A stretch of 64,000 nucleotides of DNA, from the NCBI GenBank assembly GCA_036273715.1, contig DASUHB010000072.1, positions 150,632 through 214,631 on the forward strand, read 5' to 3'. The stretch comes from Gemmatimonadaceae bacterium. GTDB lineage: Bacteria > Gemmatimonadota > Gemmatimonadetes > Gemmatimonadales > Gemmatimonadaceae. The first letter of the stretch is position 1; every line of letters starts with the position of its first letter. The notes below the pieces were generated by a model that ran no database searches, had not been told where the DNA came from, and saw only the letters and a list, made by a program, of their open reading frames with translations. Positions 62,388-64,000 of this stretch are shown here, one piece after another. Both the position numbers and the translations under genes were made by a program.

Positions 62388-62627
62388 GTGAGAAACCTCC
62401 TGTCGCCAGTTTCGCTCGTGGGCCCTGAGTGGGCGCACTGGTACCGTCTGAGTCCCGCCGAGCGATGGTTGGAGAGCAGCCGCCTGTGGGCGACGTATTT
62501 GGCCTTTGGAGGCACTCTTGATTCCGAGCCCGATACACAAAGTCCTTTTGGTGATGCGGGAACACGGGGTGCGTTCCCTCCTGATGGGCGGCCAAGCGTG
62601 CGTCTTATACGGCGCAGCGGAGTTTAG
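62388..62627 (+). CDS. Small protein upstream of nucleotidyltransferase gene
   Basis: 79 residues from GTG 62388. The section WAHWYRLSPAERWLESSRLW and ATYLAFGGTLDSEPDTQSPF looks protein-like and resembles small proteins I have seen encoded just before AbiEii-like nucleotidyltransferases. The last ~35 residues are read over the start of the next gene in a different frame, so either the genes overlap by ~110 nt or this gene has lost its natural end. Function unknown; possibly the antitoxin-like partner. Confidence 0.5.
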   Translation: MRNLLSPVSLVGPEWAHWYRLSPAERWLESSRLWATYLAFGGTLDSEPDTQSPFGDAGTRGAFPPDGRPSVRLIRRSGV

Positions 62628-63288
62628 CCGAGACGCGGACCTCGTCGTGCTGGCGGATATGGACAACCTACGCCGTCTAGCCGATGCGTTCGTGACCCTG
62701 GACGCGACCGTCGAGTATGTTCCCCCGTTTGAAGCCCAATATCTCGAGCGCGGCCACGCCGTGCACTTTCGGTGTGCGCGTCAGGACGTTCGCGATCTTC
62801 GCGTGGATGTGATGGCGAAGATGCGCGGCGTGGATCCGTTTCCCGCTTTATGGGAACGGCGTACGACCGTGACGCTTGGGGAGACGCCGGATCGGCTGGA
62901 TGTGGATGTTCTGGCGCTCACCGATTTGGTGAAGGCCAAGAAGACGCAGCGAGACAAGGACTGGCCGATGATTCGGCGACTCATCGAAGCCAACTACTTC
63001 TCGTTTCGTGAAGACCCGACTGCGGCGCGGATCGATTTCTGGCTGCGGGAGCTCCGCTCGCCCGAGCTCCTCGTCGAATGCGTACGTTCGTTCCCCGAGG
63101 CTGCGCAGCCCGTGGGTCGCGAACGCGCGGCCGTGGCTGCGGCCATGCGTGATGAGCCGGAGGACATCGAGCGCGAGTTGCAGCATGAGCAGGACGTTGA
63201 ACGAGCAAATGATCGAGCCTACTGGACGCCTCTACGGAAGGAGCTCGAGCGGCTCCGCCATGCAGAGGGCGGCCACGCTACGGACTAA
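62518..63288 (+). CDS. Nucleotidyltransferase-like protein (AbiEii-type fold)
   Basis: 256 residues from TTG 62518, supported by GGAGG 5 nt upstream; ATG 62554 is an alternative. The nucleotidyltransferase signature is at LLMGGQACVLYGAAEFSRDA followed by DLVV (Gly-Gly then Asp-x-Asp), with a third acidic residue in LRVDVMAKM. The C-terminal half is helical and charged (PEDIERELQHEQDVERAND). Such proteins occur as toxins in type IV toxin-antitoxin pairs and as stand-alone enzymes. The surroundings are accessory in character. Confidence 0.75.
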   Translation: MIPSPIHKVLLVMREHGVRSLLMGGQACVLYGAAEFSRDADLVVLADMDNLRRLADAFVTLDATVEYVPPFEAQYLERGHAVHFRCARQDVRDLRVDVMAKMRGVDPFPALWERRTTVTLGETPDRLDVDVLALTDLVKAKKTQRDKDWPMIRRLIEANYFSFREDPTAARIDFWLRELRSPELLVECVRSFPEAAQPVGRERAAVAAAMRDEPEDIERELQHEQDVERANDRAYWTPLRKELERLRHAEGGHATD

Positions 63289-63301
63289 CCGCGAGCAAGA
63301 G

Positions 63302-63787
63302 CTACAGGTCAGAGAAACCGAGTGCGCTACGCAGGCCTCCGAGATCGATGCGTTCCTCCTCCGGCAATCGGGCCTCGTGCTGCACAAACTGTTTGAGGAG
63401 CGTCGCCAGCTTTGGTCGCGCCTTGGGCGACGCGGCTGCCTGGCGCGGCGTGAGACCTCCTAACGCTGGAATCGACTCGTCGATCCAGCCTGCCATCTGA
63501 CGCTCGCGGAACTCCCGAACGGTCGCCGACATCTCGGGCGGTAACGGTTCGCGCTCCGTCGGCGGCGCATGCGATTCGCGCGCTTCCGCGATGAGTTGGG
63601 CGGTGTTCTCCTCCTTCCGAAGGCGGAACAGAACCAATCCCTGAAGGTGCGATTCCAGCGTGGCGCGGAGCGCATCGGCGCGCCGGGCAGAGTTGGTCTC
63701 CGCGCGAAGCCGAGTGGCCGACACGACGATGCGGCCCACGATGGTGTTGTCCCACGACGCGCGCATTGTGTTGCCGGGCTTCGTCAC
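63302..63787 (-). CDS. SEC-C/MbcA-like protein fragment
   Basis: 161 residues as read from a GTG at 63787. The C-terminal part ESIPALGGLTPRQAAASPKA followed by RPKLATLLKQF resembles the C-terminal domain of SEC-C-motif and antitoxin-like proteins. The N-terminus (VGRIVVSATRLRAETNSARR) begins as though mid-domain, so the upstream part may be missing. Its 5' end meets the RHS fragment on the other strand at about 63790. Assignment is tentative. Confidence 0.5.
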   Translation of the reverse strand: MTKPGNTMRASWDNTIVGRIVVSATRLRAETNSARRADALRATLESHLQGLVLFRLRKEENTAQLIAEARESHAPPTEREPLPPEMSATVREFRERQMAGWIDESIPALGGLTPRQAAASPKARPKLATLLKQFVQHEARLPEEERIDLGGLRSALGFSDL

Positions 63788-63789
63788 GA

Positions 63790-64000
63790 CAAGGTCTGAC
63801 CGTTGCAGCCGATTCGCAAAGCTTCAGCTACGACGCCATGAGCAACCTACTCACGGCGGACAATCGCGATGCACTCATTTCGCGCTCGTACGATCTCGCT
63901 AGTCGCCTAACCACCGACACACTGCGAATACGCACGTGGAATGGCAACGATTTTTCGAAGCATGTTTACGGCCTGGCGTACGGCTACGACTTGGACAGTC
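63790..64000 (+). CDS. RHS/YD-repeat protein fragment, runs past right edge
   Basis: Open in frame to the window end, reading GLTVAADSQSFSYDAMSNLL, then SRSYDLASRLTTDTLRI and HVYGLAYGYDLD. The repeated FSYDAMSNLL/RSYDLASRL/YGYDLD pattern is that of RHS/YD repeats, found in secreted polymorphic toxins and wall-associated proteins. No start codon or signal peptide lies just upstream, where the sequence belongs to the SEC-C-like gene on the opposite strand, so this is likely a truncated remnant or a gene broken by recombination. Confidence 0.65.

Overview
The window is GC-rich, densely packed bacterial DNA with short intergenic gaps and many ATGA/GTGA start-stop overlaps. SusC/SusD-type outer-membrane genes, BTAD-TPR regulators, paired M16 peptidases and many secreted lipoproteins suggest Gemmatimonadota or a related soil phylum. 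This assignment is an inference from gene content; the only RNA gene seen is one tRNA-Phe.

Layout. 1-12.7 kb (minus strand): a tetrahydromethanopterin (H4MPT)/methylofuran C1 cluster, transcribed fae > mtdB > DUF1464 > ATP-grasp > fhcB > fhcA > fhcD > fhcC > mch > EthD-like > RimK-like ATP-grasp > CitG-like > PTPS/QueD-like > unknown secreted protein. 12.9-23.5 kb (mostly plus): an M16 peptidase pair, a Nudix hydrolase, an ECF sigma factor, an HdeD-like membrane protein (minus), an anti-sigma factor, holA, a SPOR protein and mutS. 23.5-27.8 kb (minus): glycogen-debranching-type glucosidase, cystathionine beta-synthase and a TonB-C lipoprotein. 27.8-31.0 kb (plus): ddl, a cysteine-less QueE-like protein, rhomboid protease and queF. 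31.0-37.5 kb: a double-cupredoxin lipoprotein, tRNA-Phe (plus), an S10 peptidase, an unknown lipoprotein and a BTAD regulator. 37.7-45.7 kb (plus): aminotransferase, di-haem cytochrome c, SusC, SusD and a stand-alone plug-like lipoprotein. 45.7-47.2 kb (minus): an Nramp-family transporter and a 50-residue membrane peptide. 47.4-55.6 kb (plus): a lanthanide-type methanol dehydrogenase operon, xoxF-xoxJ-xoxG, running directly into coxB-coxA-coxC-orf-ctaG. 55.6-62.1 kb: a small basic protein, ceruloplasmin-like multicopper oxidase, frameshifted histidine kinase, SDR, membrane protein, Fpg/Nei glycosylase, DinB-like protein and Uma2 nuclease. 62.2-64 kb: accessory DNA with a nucleotidyltransferase module, a SEC-C-like remnant and an RHS fragment.

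How it works together. XoxF should oxidise methanol to formaldehyde (or on to formate) in the periplasm and pass electrons to the XoxG cytochrome and the adjacent oxidase. Fae, MtdB, Mch and FhcABCD would take cytoplasmic formaldehyde to formate through H4MPT and methylofuran. Both halves of a methylotrophic or methanol-dissimilating route therefore lie about 35 kb apart. The XoxF, XoxG and CoxB precursors all carry lipobox-like signals, and the CoxA protein lacks the usual helix VI glutamate and K-channel lysine, so this respiratory branch is the most unusual system in the window.

A sequence-wide signal is the heptamer GTTAGGC/GCCTAAC. I counted about 80 copies by eye, where roughly 7-8 would be expected by chance. 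It accounts for many of the otherwise rare TTA codons and supplies the stop codon of at least eight genes.
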